Below, in pieces: positions 25,738 to 35,380 of a stretch of DNA of 64,000 nt. The notes under the pieces are model-generated. The model made no database searches. It had not been told where the DNA came from and was given only the letters and a program-made list of their open reading frames with translations. The stretch spans positions 2,470,257 to 2,534,256 of the forward strand of contig NZ_CM001857.1 in NCBI RefSeq assembly GCF_000400505.1, in the 5' to 3' direction. The first letter of the stretch is position 1. Each line of letters starts with the position of its first letter. Made by a program: the position numbers and the translations under genes. The DNA comes from Musicola paradisiaca NCPPB 2511 (GTDB taxonomy: Bacteria > Pseudomonadota > Gammaproteobacteria > Enterobacterales > Enterobacteriaceae).

Positions 25738-26102
25738 GATTATTGGAAAAAACAGGAAATAATGAATTTATTCATTCCTAAAAAACGATAAAAATAAAAC
25801 ATAAAACCATCTCATGGTAAATTGAAATGGCAGCTCATTTATATTTCATTTCTATATTGTTTTCCAGCTCAGACCTATAATTATTTTATCTAAAGATTAA
25901 AGATCTATCCCCTAAATAATTCGCATTGCCGAATAACCGGCTGACGTGTTAAACAACGCCAGGTATTGGCGCTTTAGGACAGAGAGGTAAATACCGATAA
26001 ATTGACTGCGGCAAGTGATTGGAATGAACAACGCCGCCAACGCGACCCGCAATATCGCCAACGCGACTCGCCAGAAAACATCGCCCCCCGAATACGCTGA
26101 AA
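25738..26102. other. AT-rich region upstream of xynA
   Basis: Very AT-rich to about 25905, then a degenerate copy of the intergenic repeat (separate entry). It must contain the xynA promoter. I see no KdgR box or other known operator. Confidence 0.5.
25906..26056. repeat. Intergenic repeat element, copy 3 (degenerate)
   Basis: The left end TATCCCCTAAATAATTCGCATTGC, the middle GTGTTAAACAACGCCA and GCGCTTTAGGACAG, and AAGTGATTGGAATGAACAACGCCGCCAACGCG match parts of the copy at 10608-10802. The right end (GTATGACGGGTATA in copy 1) is lost, so the element is a decayed long-form copy. The right boundary is approximate. Confidence 0.7.
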
Positions 26103-26130
26103 TAAAAAAACCGCAGGGGATACCTGCGGT
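26103..26130 (-). terminator. Terminator of eda
   Basis: On the minus strand CCGCAGG / CCTGCGG with a short loop is followed by TTTTTTT, about 60 bases after the eda stop. Confidence 0.88.
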
Positions 26131-26191
26131 GATAATACGACACCCTGAAACGATAGTATGAATATCGTGGTGTCAGCCAGGTTGACGTCGC

Positions 26192-26833
26192 TTACGCGGT
26201 TGCGCCGGCCACGGCTTCGCGCGCCAGATCGGTAATGCGGGCATATTCGCCGCTTTCCAATGCATCCGTCGGCACCAGCCAGGAACCGCCTACGCACAGC
26301 ACGCTTTTCAGCGCCAGATAGTCGCGGTAGTTTTTCGGCGTAATGCCGCCGGTTGGGCAGAAGCGCACTTTGCCGAACGGGCCGGCGATCGCCTGCAATG
26401 CCTTGACGCCGCCGTTGGCTTCCGCCGGGAAGAATTTAAATTCATTCAGGCCGTAATCCAGGCCCAGCATCAATTCGGACACCGTGCTGATACCCGGAAT
26501 CAACGGGATGGTGCCCGCGACGGCGGCTTTCAGCAGCGGCTCGGTCAGGCCTGGGCTGATGGCGAATTGCGCGCCGGCGTCGGTCACTTCGGCCAGTTGC
26601 TGCGGGTTCAGCACCGTCCCCGCGCCCACGATGGCGTCCGGCACTTCGTTGGCGATCAGGCGAATAGCCTCGACGGCGCAGTCGGTACGCAACGTCAGCT
26701 CCAGCACGCGCACTCCGCCCGCGACCAGCGCTTTCGCCATCGGTACCGCGTGCTCCAGTTTGTTGATCACGATGACAGGAACAACAGGACCGGCTGTCAG
26801 AATGCTTTCCGCACTGGTTTTCCAGTTTTTCAT
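26192..26833 (-). CDS. eda: KDPG/KHG aldolase
   Basis: This 213-residue class I aldolase cleaves 2-keto-3-deoxy-6-phosphogluconate to pyruvate and glyceraldehyde 3-phosphate. The Schiff-base Lys133 ([12 protein letters not shown]) and Glu45 (VLELTLRT) are in the same positions as in E. coli Eda. In Dickeya this activity (kdgA) is the last step of pectin catabolism through KDG. GGAGAAGATTCTCA precedes the ATG at 26833; an upstream ATG is unlikely. It lies downstream of zwf on the same strand with 130 bases between; edd, which stands between them in E. coli, is absent. Confidence 0.96.
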   Translation of the reverse strand: MKNWKTSAESILTAGPVVPVIVINKLEHAVPMAKALVAGGVRVLELTLRTDCAVEAIRLIANEVPDAIVGAGTVLNPQQLAEVTDAGAQFAISPGLTEPLLKAAVAGTIPLIPGISTVSELMLGLDYGLNEFKFFPAEANGGVKALQAIAGPFGKVRFCPTGGITPKNYRDYLALKSVLCVGGSWLVPTDALESGEYARITDLAREAVAGATA

Positions 26834-27000
26834 TGAGAATCTTCTCCAGTCATGCCCAATGGGCATCAATTAATGATCTGGCGCGCCCCTGCCACAGGGA
26901 TCCGCGGAGACCCGCGAACGTCCGACCGCACCGTCAGCCCAGGCGATTCGCCTGTTTATTGCTAACGGTTTTCCCCGCCACAGCGACGGGGCAAAACCGC

Positions 27001-28476
27001 TTATTCCACTTCGTTCCAGGAGCGGCCGTCACGGGTGATCATCGCCACCGACGCCACCGGCCCCCAGGTTCCCGCCTGATACGGCTTCGGCGAGTCGTTA
27101 TCCATCGACCAGGCATCCATAATGGAATCCACCCATTTCCAGGCTTCTTCCACTTCATCGCGCCGGACGAACAACGCCTGAATCCCGCGCATGGTTTCCA
27201 GCAGCAAACGCTCATAGGCATCGGCCAGATGCTGCTGATTGAACGTTTCCGAAAAACTCAAATCCAGTTTGGTGGTTTGCAGCCGGTGCTTGTGATCCAG
27301 CCCCGGGATCTTGTTCAGAATCTGAATCTCCACCCCTTCATCCGGTTGCAGGCGGATAATCAGTTTGTTCTGCGGCAGTTGCTGATAAGAATCGCTGAAC
27401 AGGTTGAGCGCCGGGTTTTTGAAATACACCACCACTTCCGAACACTTGCTCGGCAGGCGTTTGCCGGTGCGCAGATAAAACGGCACGCCCGACCAGCGCC
27501 AGTCGTCGATATCGACGCGGATCGCCACAAACGTTTCGGTGTTGCTGGTTTTGTTGGCGCCCTCTTCTTCCAGATAACCCGGCACTTTTTTACCCTGCAC
27601 GAAACCGCTGGTGTACTGGCCGCGCACCGTGACGTCGTGCACGTTGGAGCGATCGATACGGCGCAGCGAGCGCAGCACTTTTACTTTTTCATCGCGGATA
27701 CGGTCGGTCGAGAGATCCGCCGGCGGCGACATGGCGATCATGGTCAGAATCTGCAACAAATGGTTCTGGATCATATCGCGCATCTGTCCGGCCTTATCGA
27801 AGTAACCCCAGCGCCCCTCGATGCCGACTTCTTCCGCCACGGTGATCTGCACATGATCAATGGTGCGATTATCCCAATTGTTGGCGAACAGCGAGTTGGC
27901 AAACCGCAGCGCCAGCAGGTTGAGCACCGTCTCTTTGCCCAGATAGTGGTCGATACGGTAGACCTGACATTCGTCGAAATATTTGGCCACCTGATTGTTG
28001 ATGGCGCGGGAGGAGTTCAGATCGGTGCCCAGCGGTTTTTCCATCACGACCCGGGTCGGCTCTTTGTTCAGCCCGGCTTCGCCCAACCCGCGACAAATGG
28101 CGCCGAACGTGCTCGGCGGCATGGCGAAATAGTTGATGGTGACACGGTTTTGTTGGTCAAGCATGGCGCCGAGACGGGCAAAACCGGCGGTGTCCTCCAC
28201 ATCCAGATTGCAGAAGTCAAGCCGCTCGCTCAGGGTGCTCCACAATGTTGCATCCACCGGCTCCTTGAGGAAGGTGTCCAGCGCATCCTGCACTACTTTA
28301 ACGTAATCGGCTTTACTCCAGTCCGCACGTCCCACCCCGATGATGCGGGTTTCCGGATGAATATGGCCTGCCTTTTCCAGTTGATACAGTGAAGGCAACA
28401 ACTTACGGCGCGCCAGGTCGCCCTTCGCACCGAAAATCACCAGGTCACACGCCTGAGCCGTTGACGTTACCGCCAT
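27001..28476 (-). CDS. zwf: Glucose-6-phosphate 1-dehydrogenase
   Basis: This 491-residue enzyme makes 6-phosphogluconolactone and NADPH, the entry of the oxidative pentose phosphate pathway. The N-terminal DLVIFGAKGDLARRKLLPSLY is the nucleotide-binding fold, RIDHYLGKE the substrate/catalytic signature, and DHVQITVAEEVGIEGRWGYFDKAGQMRDMIQNHLLQ the dimer/catalytic block. Length equals E. coli Zwf. GGAG lies upstream of the ATG at 28476. A perfect HexR box is centred about 33 bases upstream of the start, and hexR is divergent. Confidence 0.97.
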   Translation of the reverse strand: MAVTSTAQACDLVIFGAKGDLARRKLLPSLYQLEKAGHIHPETRIIGVGRADWSKADYVKVVQDALDTFLKEPVDATLWSTLSERLDFCNLDVEDTAGFARLGAMLDQQNRVTINYFAMPPSTFGAICRGLGEAGLNKEPTRVVMEKPLGTDLNSSRAINNQVAKYFDECQVYRIDHYLGKETVLNLLALRFANSLFANNWDNRTIDHVQITVAEEVGIEGRWGYFDKAGQMRDMIQNHLLQILTMIAMSPPADLSTDRIRDEKVKVLRSLRRIDRSNVHDVTVRGQYTSGFVQGKKVPGYLEEEGANKTSNTETFVAIRVDIDDWRWSGVPFYLRTGKRLPSKCSEVVVYFKNPALNLFSDSYQQLPQNKLIIRLQPDEGVEIQILNKIPGLDHKHRLQTTKLDLSFSETFNQQHLADAYERLLLETMRGIQALFVRRDEVEEAWKWVDSIMDAWSMDNDSPKPYQAGTWGPVASVAMITRDGRSWNEVE

Positions 28477-28501
28477 TTTCAATCTCCTCATTGCAGGGCA
28501 C

Positions 28502-28516
28502 TGTAATTTTATTACA
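28502..28516. promoter_or_regulatory. HexR operator in front of zwf
   Basis: TGTAATTTTATTACA matches the HexR consensus (TGTAATNNNATTACA) perfectly. It lies just upstream of zwf in the zwf-hexR divergent region and should give KDPG-relieved repression. Confidence 0.85.
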
Positions 28517-28840
28517 GAACTAATGTACTCTTTTTGACTTTACCCAGTAAACCTGAAAAAAAACCACATTCTGCTTATTTGCTGGTACGACAAGGCTTAA
28601 GATGTCATTGGGCACCGCAGCAAAACCTATCTGGCATCTGCCCAAAAAAGAAATTTTCTGTCTTTTCTGACAATGAATTACTATTTTGAAAGTTAGACAC
28701 AAGTCATATTCTGACAAAAAAAGCCGGCGGCGTGTTACTCAGCCCTCTGCAACGGCCGGACGCCCGTAGTATATTTCATCCATTCCGCATTGGTTTACCC
28801 CAAGGCAGCCAATGAAAATACCATAGATGGTCACTGTTAT
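28517..28840. other. zwf-hexR divergent intergenic region
   Basis: About 325 AT-leaning bases holding the two promoters. Apart from the HexR box, I see no further element or gene. Confidence 0.5.
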
Positions 28841-29711
28841 ATGAATATGCTGGAAAAAAATCCAGAGTCATCTAGAGCTGTTGAGTAAATCGGAAAGAAA
28901 AGTGGCGGAAGTCATTCTCGCCTCGCCGCAGACAGCCATCCATGCCAGTATCGCCGCCCTCGCCGGCTTGGCGGAAGTGAGTGAGCCCACCGTCAACCGT
29001 TTCTGCCGTCGTCTCGACACCAAAGGTTTCCCCGATTTCAAACTCCATCTGGCGCAGAGCCTGGCCAACGGCACGCCTTACGTGAACCGTAATGTGGAAG
29101 AGAGCGATTCGGTGGAGTCCTATACCAGCAAAATCTTCGAGTCGGCGATGGCGGGTCTTGAATACGCCAAATCCAACATCGACGTTCAGGCGGTCAACCG
29201 GGCGGTCGATTTGCTGACCCAGGCGCGGAAAATTTCCTTCTTCGGTTTCGGCGCCTCGGCGGCTGTCGCCCATGACGCCATGAACAAGTTCTTTCGCTTC
29301 AATATTCCCGTGGTGTACTTTGACGATCTGGTGATGCAGCGCATGGGTTGCATGAACTCCAGCGAAGGCGACGTGGTGGTGCTGATTTCCCACACCGGTC
29401 GCACCAAGAACATGGTTGAAATGGCGCGGCTGGCGCGGGAGAACGACGCCACCGTCATCGCCATCACCTCCGGCGGTTCGCCGCTGGCGCGGGAAGCATC
29501 GCTCACGTTGCAGGTCGAAGTGCCGGAAGACACCGACATGTATATGCCGATGGTGTCGCGCATTGCGCAGTTGACGCTGATCGATGTGCTGGCCACCGGA
29601 TTTACGCTGCGGCGCGGCGCGAAATTCCGGGATAACTTGAAGCGCGTCAAAGAAGCATTAAAAGAATCGCGTTTTGATAAGGAAGAACGATTCAGCAGTC
29701 CTTTTAACTAG
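28841..29711 (+). pseudogene. hexR: hexR, RpiR-family repressor of central carbon genes, with +1 frameshift at codon 6
   Basis: The family N-terminus is encoded from ATG 28841: MNMLEK in the first frame, then IQSHLELLSKSERKV only after removing one A from the A7 run at 28854-28860. The gene is 871 bases long, one more than a multiple of three. From 28881 a continuous 276-codon frame (TTG start possible) encodes the rest: HTH (IAALAGLAEVSEPTVNRFCRRLDTKGFPDFKLHLAQ), a SIS domain with ISFFGFGASAAVAHDAMNKFFRF and VVVLISHTGRTKNMVEMA. HexR binds KDPG and represses zwf, eda and others. The break could be a sequencing error, a real mutation, or be bypassed by slippage or an internal start. Confidence 0.85.
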
Positions 29712-29884
29712 TTTGTCGTAATATCGGGTGACTGCGGCGCCGCTCCCCGGAATGGAGCGCCAGCCCGTTACCTTAAAACCAGGCACGGCATCCGGCCGGG
29801 GGCGCGTACAGGCAAGCATCGCCTTTCCCCTCCTCCTGCCGTTACCACATTACAAACACGCTTCACCAGTCAACGGAGTTATAC

Positions 29885-31327
29885 ATGTCCAGACGGCTCA
29901 GAAGAACCAAAATCGTTACCACACTGGGGCCGGCTACCGACCGCGACAATAATCTGGAAAAGATTATCGCCGCAGGCGCTAACGTAGTCCGCCTGAACTT
30001 CTCCCACGGCACTCAGGAAGACCATCAGCTGCGCGCTGACCGGGTGCGCGAAGTCGCAGCGAAACTGGGTCGTCATGTCGCCATTTTGGGCGACTTGCAG
30101 GGGCCGAAAATCCGTGTATCCACGTTCAGGGAAGGAAAGATTTTCCTCAATGTGGGCGATAAATTCCTGCTGGATGCCAACCTCGGCAAAGGTGAAGGCG
30201 ATAAAGAAAAAGTCGGCATCGACTACAAAGGCTTGCCGGACGACGTGGTTCCCGGCGATATCCTGCTGCTGGATGATGGCCGTGTGCAACTGAAAGTCCT
30301 GGGCGTGGACGGCATGAAAGTCTACACCGAGGTGACGGTAGGCGGCCCGTTGTCTAACAACAAGGGCATCAACAAACTGGGCGGCGGCTTGTCGGCGGAA
30401 GCGTTGACGGAAAAAGACAAGGCCGACATCATCATCGCCGCCAAAATCGGCGTCGATTACCTGGCGGTCTCGTTCCCCCGTACCGGCGAAGACTTGCATT
30501 ATGCCCGTCGGCTGGCTCGCGAAGCCGGCTGCCAGGCCAAGATTGTTTCCAAAGTGGAGCGCGCCGAAGCGGTAAGCACCGATGACGCCATGGACGACAT
30601 CATCCTGGCCTCTGACGTCGTCATGGTGGCGCGCGGCGATCTGGGCGTGGAAATCGGCGACCCGGAACTGGTCGGTATTCAGAAAAAACTGATCCGTCGC
30701 GCCCGTAAGCTGAACCGTGCGGTCATCACCGCCACCCAGATGATGGAATCGATGATCACTAATCCGATGCCGACCCGCGCCGAAGTCATGGACGTGGCCA
30801 ACGCGGTATTGGATGGCACCGACGCCGTCATGCTGTCGGCGGAAACCGCAGCGGGGCAATACCCGGCGGAAACCGTAGCGGCGATGGCCAAAGTCTGTGT
30901 CGGCGCGGAAAAAATCCCCAGCATCAACGTCTCCAAACACCGCCTTGATATCCAGTTCGACAATGTTGAAGAATCCGTCGCCATGTCCGCCATGTACGCG
31001 GCCAACCACCTGAAAGGGGTAACGGCCATCATTGCGATGACCGAATCCGGCCGCACCGCGCTGATGATGTCCCGCATCAGTTCCGGCCTGCCGATCTTCG
31101 CGATGTCCCGCCACGAGCACACGCTGAACCTGACGGCACTGTACCGCGGCGTAACGCCGGTGCAGTTCTCCAGCTACACGGACGGCGTCGCCGCCGCCAA
31201 TGATGCGGTGCTGTTACTGCGCGACAAAGGCTTCCTGATGTCCGGCGATCTGGTGATCGTCACCCAAGGCGACGTGATGGGCACGGTAGGCACCACCAAT
31301 ACCGTCCGTATTCTGCGCGTCGAATAA
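29885..31327 (+). CDS. pykA: Pyruvate kinase II
   Basis: This 480-residue enzyme converts phosphoenolpyruvate and ADP to pyruvate and ATP. It shows [37 protein letters not shown], the catalytic [45 protein letters not shown] and [15 protein letters not shown]. Length and the absence of the extra residues of PykF point to the AMP-activated PykA type, as does its place after hexR. GGAG lies before the ATG. A strong terminator follows. Confidence 0.97.
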   Translation: MSRRLRRTKIVTTLGPATDRDNNLEKIIAAGANVVRLNFSHGTQEDHQLRADRVREVAAKLGRHVAILGDLQGPKIRVSTFREGKIFLNVGDKFLLDANLGKGEGDKEKVGIDYKGLPDDVVPGDILLLDDGRVQLKVLGVDGMKVYTEVTVGGPLSNNKGINKLGGGLSAEALTEKDKADIIIAAKIGVDYLAVSFPRTGEDLHYARRLAREAGCQAKIVSKVERAEAVSTDDAMDDIILASDVVMVARGDLGVEIGDPELVGIQKKLIRRARKLNRAVITATQMMESMITNPMPTRAEVMDVANAVLDGTDAVMLSAETAAGQYPAETVAAMAKVCVGAEKIPSINVSKHRLDIQFDNVEESVAMSAMYAANHLKGVTAIIAMTESGRTALMMSRISSGLPIFAMSRHEHTLNLTALYRGVTPVQFSSYTDGVAAANDAVLLLRDKGFLMSGDLVIVTQGDVMGTVGTTNTVRILRVE

Positions 31328-31370
31328 GGCCGATACGCCGGCGGTTCCATTGCGGGACGCCGACAAAGAA

Positions 31371-31401
31371 AAAGCGGGGTGATATATGCCCCGCTTTTTT
31401 A
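31371..31401 (+). terminator. Terminator of pykA
   Basis: AAAGCGGGG / CCCCGCTTT with an 8-base loop, followed by a T-run. The symmetric A/T flanks allow action on both strands. Confidence 0.9.
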
Positions 31402-31750
31402 TGTTATATCCGCCGAATTTCACATTGCCGGTGTGTTGTCCCGATGACGTATTCTCAGGGCTGCAACCAAGGCTATGCCATGCTGCTCTATGGCACTGTT
31501 GTTTACCGCTATGGCACCGTCGTTTTACCGCAATAACATCGGTCACAATAACATCGTTTGGTAACGACGATGACCTGGCTTAGTTAATAACGGAAATTCG
31601 CTGCCCTCTCAATTAAAATTATTGAGCGCCTAACGGTTCGAGTCATTCAGAATAATAGCGGCGGCATCCTTTCCGCCCGCGCATGGTTATTTATATAAAA
31701 ACCATTATTTCGTTAAAATAATTTTTCCGATTCGCTTTTAGCCGGGAATA
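31402..31750. other. Intergenic region pykA to secreted protein gene
   Basis: About 350 bases with small degenerate repeats (CTATGGCACTG / CTATGGCACCG near 31489-31520 and AATAACATCG twice near 31530-31556). No gene is supported. Confidence 0.45.
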
Positions 31751-32194
31751 TTACTGTACGCTACTCTTCGGCGTGGTGACGCCTTCATTTTTGACCGGGC
31801 TGGATTTTTCAGCCACGCTGTCTTTAACCGCCGACTGACTCTCTTTTTCCGCCTGATGTTGTTTCATGGGGTTTTTATGTTCGCTTTGCTCTTTCTTCGC
31901 TGCGGTGGTCTTCGCTGCCGTGTTTTCCATCGTGCCGACAGTTTTCTCCGCCTTCATCTTGCCGGCGGCGCCAACCGGGGTTTTGATGACGGCGGCATCG
32001 GTTTCGGGCTTAGCCGCCGCGCTCGTATTGGCTTTATCCACCGCTTTGCCCAATGCGGATTCAGCAGATGCCGGTTTTGCACTGGTGGCTGCTACGGCGT
32101 CATTCGCGCTTTTTTCCACCGTGGTGGTTGCAGCATTGGCAGAGACATACGCTGTTGCCAGTAAAACGCCTAAAAACAGTGGTTTCATATTCAT
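31751..32194 (-). CDS. Secreted low-complexity Ala/Lys/Thr-rich protein
   Basis: This 147-residue protein has a clear signal peptide (PLFLGVLLATAYVSANA). The mature part is low-complexity, rich in A, K, T, E and S (TVEKSANDAVAATSAKPASAESALGKAV...), with no Cys and no recognised domain, and is probably intrinsically disordered in the periplasm or outside. AAAGGATATTCACA precedes the ATG. It looks like a periplasmic stress or envelope protein by composition only; function is unknown to me. It stands alone between pykA and lpxM. Confidence 0.75.
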   Translation of the reverse strand: MNMKPLFLGVLLATAYVSANAATTTVEKSANDAVAATSAKPASAESALGKAVDKANTSAAAKPETDAAVIKTPVGAAGKMKAEKTVGTMENTAAKTTAAKKEQSEHKNPMKQHQAEKESQSAVKDSVAEKSSPVKNEGVTTPKSSVQ

Positions 32195-32778
32195 TGTGAA
32201 TATCCTTTAAAAGAGAATCTTTTTTTATTAGCCCCACCAAATAAGCCGTCTGAATACGTTGCGTTATTTGTCCTGGCTAATGATTGAAGCCGGTATCGCT
32301 TGGCTTCGTGGCTATTAAATCAAAATGAAAAATAAAAAGAACAGGGAATATTCCTAGAATAAATACCGGGGATAAAAACCCTGTTTATCGGATTTTTTAT
32401 AAGTTCCACTTCCTCGTTTGGGTGATCAAATTTAACTATTACAGGTTATTTTAAATTTCATGAATAGGTATTAATTCTGCTTCAGTGGGTTGAAAACCGA
32501 AAAGTTATCCACAAATGCTTGTCGCAAATCGTTGCCCCCTTGGTCGCGCTGCAAAATAAACGTTACCCGTTCGCGCATTACAGCGCGGCATCATGGCGTA
32601 AACGCCGCCCTCACCTCACTTCAGGCAAGCTGCTCGCGTCGCGCTATCGGCGCTAAATCGGGGAGGATACCGCGGTGCTACACGGAGGGAGGCCAATTGC
32701 CGCGTACCGGGCGGTTTGGCAAAACGGTTGGCGGGTGTCCCGGCGAGGGAGCGGTGCGGGACACCCGGATTGCATCGC
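32195..32778. other. AT-rich intergenic region before lpxM
   Basis: About 580 bases. The first 300 are very AT-rich. A plus-strand frame at 32490-32849 has no family similarity and runs antisense into lpxM, so it is not called. No RNA gene is evident. Confidence 0.45.
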
Positions 32779-33758
32779 TTAGCGCGGGTAGAGATCGTTG
32801 CGCAGATAAGGCTCGGTTTCGCCCGGTTGGCGTGTTTTCAGCAATTTGAGGATCCAGGTGTACTGTTCCGGATTCGGGCCGACCAATGCTTCAACTTCTT
32901 CATTCATGCGCCGGGCAATGTAGCTATCCTCGGCGCCAGCCAGATCCCGCATCGCCGGGCGCACCAAGATATCCAGCCGCGACGTCTTGCTGTCATACAC
33001 CGGAAACAGCGGCACGATCTCCGCCCGACACACCTTCATCAGCCGGCCAATCGCCGGTAAGGTCGCCTTGTAGGTAGCGAAAAAATCAACAAATTCGCTG
33101 TGCTCCGCGCCGTGATCTTCATCAGGCAGATAGTAGCCCAAAAAGCCATCCCTGACTGACCCGACAAAGGGTTTGATGCCATCGTTGCGCGTATGCAGAC
33201 GCCCGCCGAACCGCAGACGCAGCTTATTCCACAGATAGTCGACCAACGCATTTTTCTGGTTGTGCATCATGGCGGCGATTTGATGCCCGCGCTGGCTCAT
33301 CAGCATCGCCGGAATGTCTATCGCCCACCCGTGCGGCACCAGAAAAATGATATTGCGCTGCTGCTCACGCAACTGTTCGATCATCTCCATGCCATGCCAA
33401 CGCACCCGCTCGCCCGCAAGCCTGCCGGGCAGAATAGCCAGCTCCACCATCAACACCATCGACTGTGTCGCGGTAGCGAACATGTCATCGATAATCCGCT
33501 CGCGCTGCGCCTCCGACAGATCCGGCATACACAGCAATAATTAATGCGCGCCCGCCGACGCGCCCCGCCGGATAAGCGCCCGACCAGCCGGCCTAACGCG
33601 CCCAACACCGGGTCGCGCCACCGCGGCGGAACGCAGGCCACTGCGGCCATCACACCGGCCCCCAGCCAGACACCCCAGTAGCGCGGGTGTAAAAAAGCCG
33701 GCTTGAAGCTGGGGATAAATTCGGCGTTGCTTTTTCTTTCTTTCTTTTCCTGTTCCAT
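32779..33758 (-). pseudogene. lpxM: lpxM (msbB), lipid A myristoyltransferase, with -1 frameshift
   Basis: The two frames together encode a complete LpxM of about 326 residues: [45 protein letters not shown]...[10 protein letters not shown], then (after adding one base) [24 protein letters not shown]. The catalytic HGWAID (HxxxxD) lies in FLVPHGWAIDIPAMLM, and the C-terminus reads PEQYTWILKLLKTR. LpxM adds the last secondary acyl chain to the 3' position of lipid A. The break lies at 33539-33541, where AAATTAATG is expected and AATTAATG is present. It could be a sequencing error; if real, the strain would make penta-acyl lipid A. Its place next to mepM is conserved. Confidence 0.85.
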
Positions 33759-33907
33759 GCGACGACTCTTTGTTACTGCCTCCGCCAATCATAATGGCTG
33801 AGAGGGGGTTTGCAATTTACACGGCTGAACCTCTGGAGCGTATTTTTCCATCGGCAAAAAAAACAGCCGGCAGCACTGGCTACCGGCTGTTATCAGAGGC
33901 AATACCG

Positions 33908-35368
33908 TTAATCATCAAACTTCAACTGCGGCAGGTAATCTTTGACGCGCGCCAGATACTCGCGGCGGTCTTTACCCACCAGCCCTTCGGAGCGCGGCAA
34001 CTTGGCCGTCAGCGGGTTCACGGCCTGCTGATTGATCCAGATTTCATAATGCAGATGCGGGCCGGTCGAACGGCCGGTATTGCCGGAAAGGCCGATACGA
34101 TCACCGCGCTTCACCCGCTGACCCGGTTTCACCAGCAACCGCGTCATATGCATATAACGGGTGGTATATTGGCGGCCGTGGCGAATCGCAATGTAATTGC
34201 CGGCTTCGCTATCACGCTCGGCCACCACCACTTCGCCATCACCGGCAGCCAACACCGGCGTCCCCACCGGCATGGAGAAATCGACGCCGCGATGCGGTGC
34301 GATTCGCCCCGTCACCGGATTCAGGCGGCGCGGGTTAAAGTTGGAGGAGATTTTGAACTGCTTCATCGTCGGGAAACGCAGGAAACCCCGCGATAATCCG
34401 GCGCCTTCACGATCGTAAAATTTGCCGTCGTCGGCACGGAATGCATAGTAATTCTTGCCGCCGGTACGCAGACGCACCGCCTGCAATTCGGTTTGTTCGG
34501 TGTGGCCATCCAGCATTTCGCGGGACGTCAGGACGGAAAACTCGTCGTCTTTGCGCACCTTGTGCAAATCCAGTTGCCACTGCAAGGCACGAATCACTTC
34601 CCGGGCCTCATTGGCGGTCAAGCCGGCGGACTGCGCGCTACTGACAAAACTGCCGTTCATCCGACCGGTAAAGACCTTGTCCTGCCAGTCGCCCTCAATA
34701 TTTTCCACTTCTTCAGTGAAGATATTGCCTTTACGAGTATACGTGCGGCTTTCACGGCGGGAGACCTGCCAGCTGAGGGTCTGCAACGCGCCGTCGTCAT
34801 CAAGCGTCCAGGACAATTGCTGGCCGATCTTGAGGTTACGCAACGAAGTATGCCGATCCGCCAGCGCGGAAATATCCGACATATCAATACCATACTGGGT
34901 CAGGATGCTGCTCAGCGTATCGCCGGACGTCACGACATATTCATGACTGCCATCGTCTTCTTCTTCCGACTTCCCGTCCGGGATGCCTTGCGTAGTGGAG
35001 GGCTGATCCAGCGGTTCGCTGTCGGCCATCGGCGCGGCAGCCGACGCGCTGACGCTGGCAGCGGCGCCTGACGCAGTGGCCTCGGGCGCGGTGTTAATGT
35101 TCGGCGTGGAGGCGCTGCGCCCCTCGCCCAGCGGCGGAACCGGCGTGGTATCCAGCGGTTCGCTGGCGGGAGGATTGAGCGTCTGGTAATGATTGATGTC
35201 GCCGTCGATGTCTTTCACCATGGCGGGCGCATCGTTAACCGGCGGATATGTCACTGGCCGCCAGACTGCGGCAGCCAGTGTGATAAAAGTCAACGACCCC
35301 AGCATCACGCGATGGGGTCGGGGCAGACTGTTATACGCCAGAGTGATAGTTCGGACTATCTGCTGCAC
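33908..35368 (-). CDS. mepM: Murein DD-endopeptidase MepM
   Basis: This 486-residue envelope protein is anchored by an N-terminal membrane segment (HRVMLGSLTFITLAAAVW). It has a LysM domain (EYVVTSGDTLSSILTQYGI), the OapA-like and lytic regions, and a C-terminal M23 peptidase with zinc ligands in HRGVDFSMPVGTPV and HLHYEIWINQQAVNP. MepM cuts D-Ala-mDAP cross-links to allow wall growth. It is about 45 residues longer than E. coli MepM owing to a Pro/Ala/Ser-rich linker (about residues 45-130). It lies between lpxM and znuA as in E. coli. Confidence 0.96.
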   Translation of the reverse strand: MQQIVRTITLAYNSLPRPHRVMLGSLTFITLAAAVWRPVTYPPVNDAPAMVKDIDGDINHYQTLNPPASEPLDTTPVPPLGEGRSASTPNINTAPEATASGAAASVSASAAAPMADSEPLDQPSTTQGIPDGKSEEEDDGSHEYVVTSGDTLSSILTQYGIDMSDISALADRHTSLRNLKIGQQLSWTLDDDGALQTLSWQVSRRESRTYTRKGNIFTEEVENIEGDWQDKVFTGRMNGSFVSSAQSAGLTANEAREVIRALQWQLDLHKVRKDDEFSVLTSREMLDGHTEQTELQAVRLRTGGKNYYAFRADDGKFYDREGAGLSRGFLRFPTMKQFKISSNFNPRRLNPVTGRIAPHRGVDFSMPVGTPVLAAGDGEVVVAERDSEAGNYIAIRHGRQYTTRYMHMTRLLVKPGQRVKRGDRIGLSGNTGRSTGPHLHYEIWINQQAVNPLTAKLPRSEGLVGKDRREYLARVKDYLPQLKFDD

Positions 35369-35380
35369 TTGTTCCTATCC

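Noticed and set aside
26960-26998. Strong hairpin between eda and zwf considered as zwf terminator
   Set aside because: A GGTTTTxCCCCG / CGGGGxAAAACC stem is visible, but no T-run follows on either strand; termination is not supported.
26833-28392. Long plus-strand open frame of 519 codons across zwf
   Set aside because: It is antisense to the clearly recognisable zwf gene. His/Arg/Gln-rich translation and no family similarity show that it is a shadow of GC-rich codon use.
29879-31120. Long minus-strand open frame across pykA
   Set aside because: Antisense shadow of pykA, with repetitive G/D/H-rich translation and no ribosome binding site.
32490-32849. 119-codon plus-strand frame upstream of lpxM
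   Set aside because: Overlaps lpxM antisense and has shadow-like R/G/A-rich translation.
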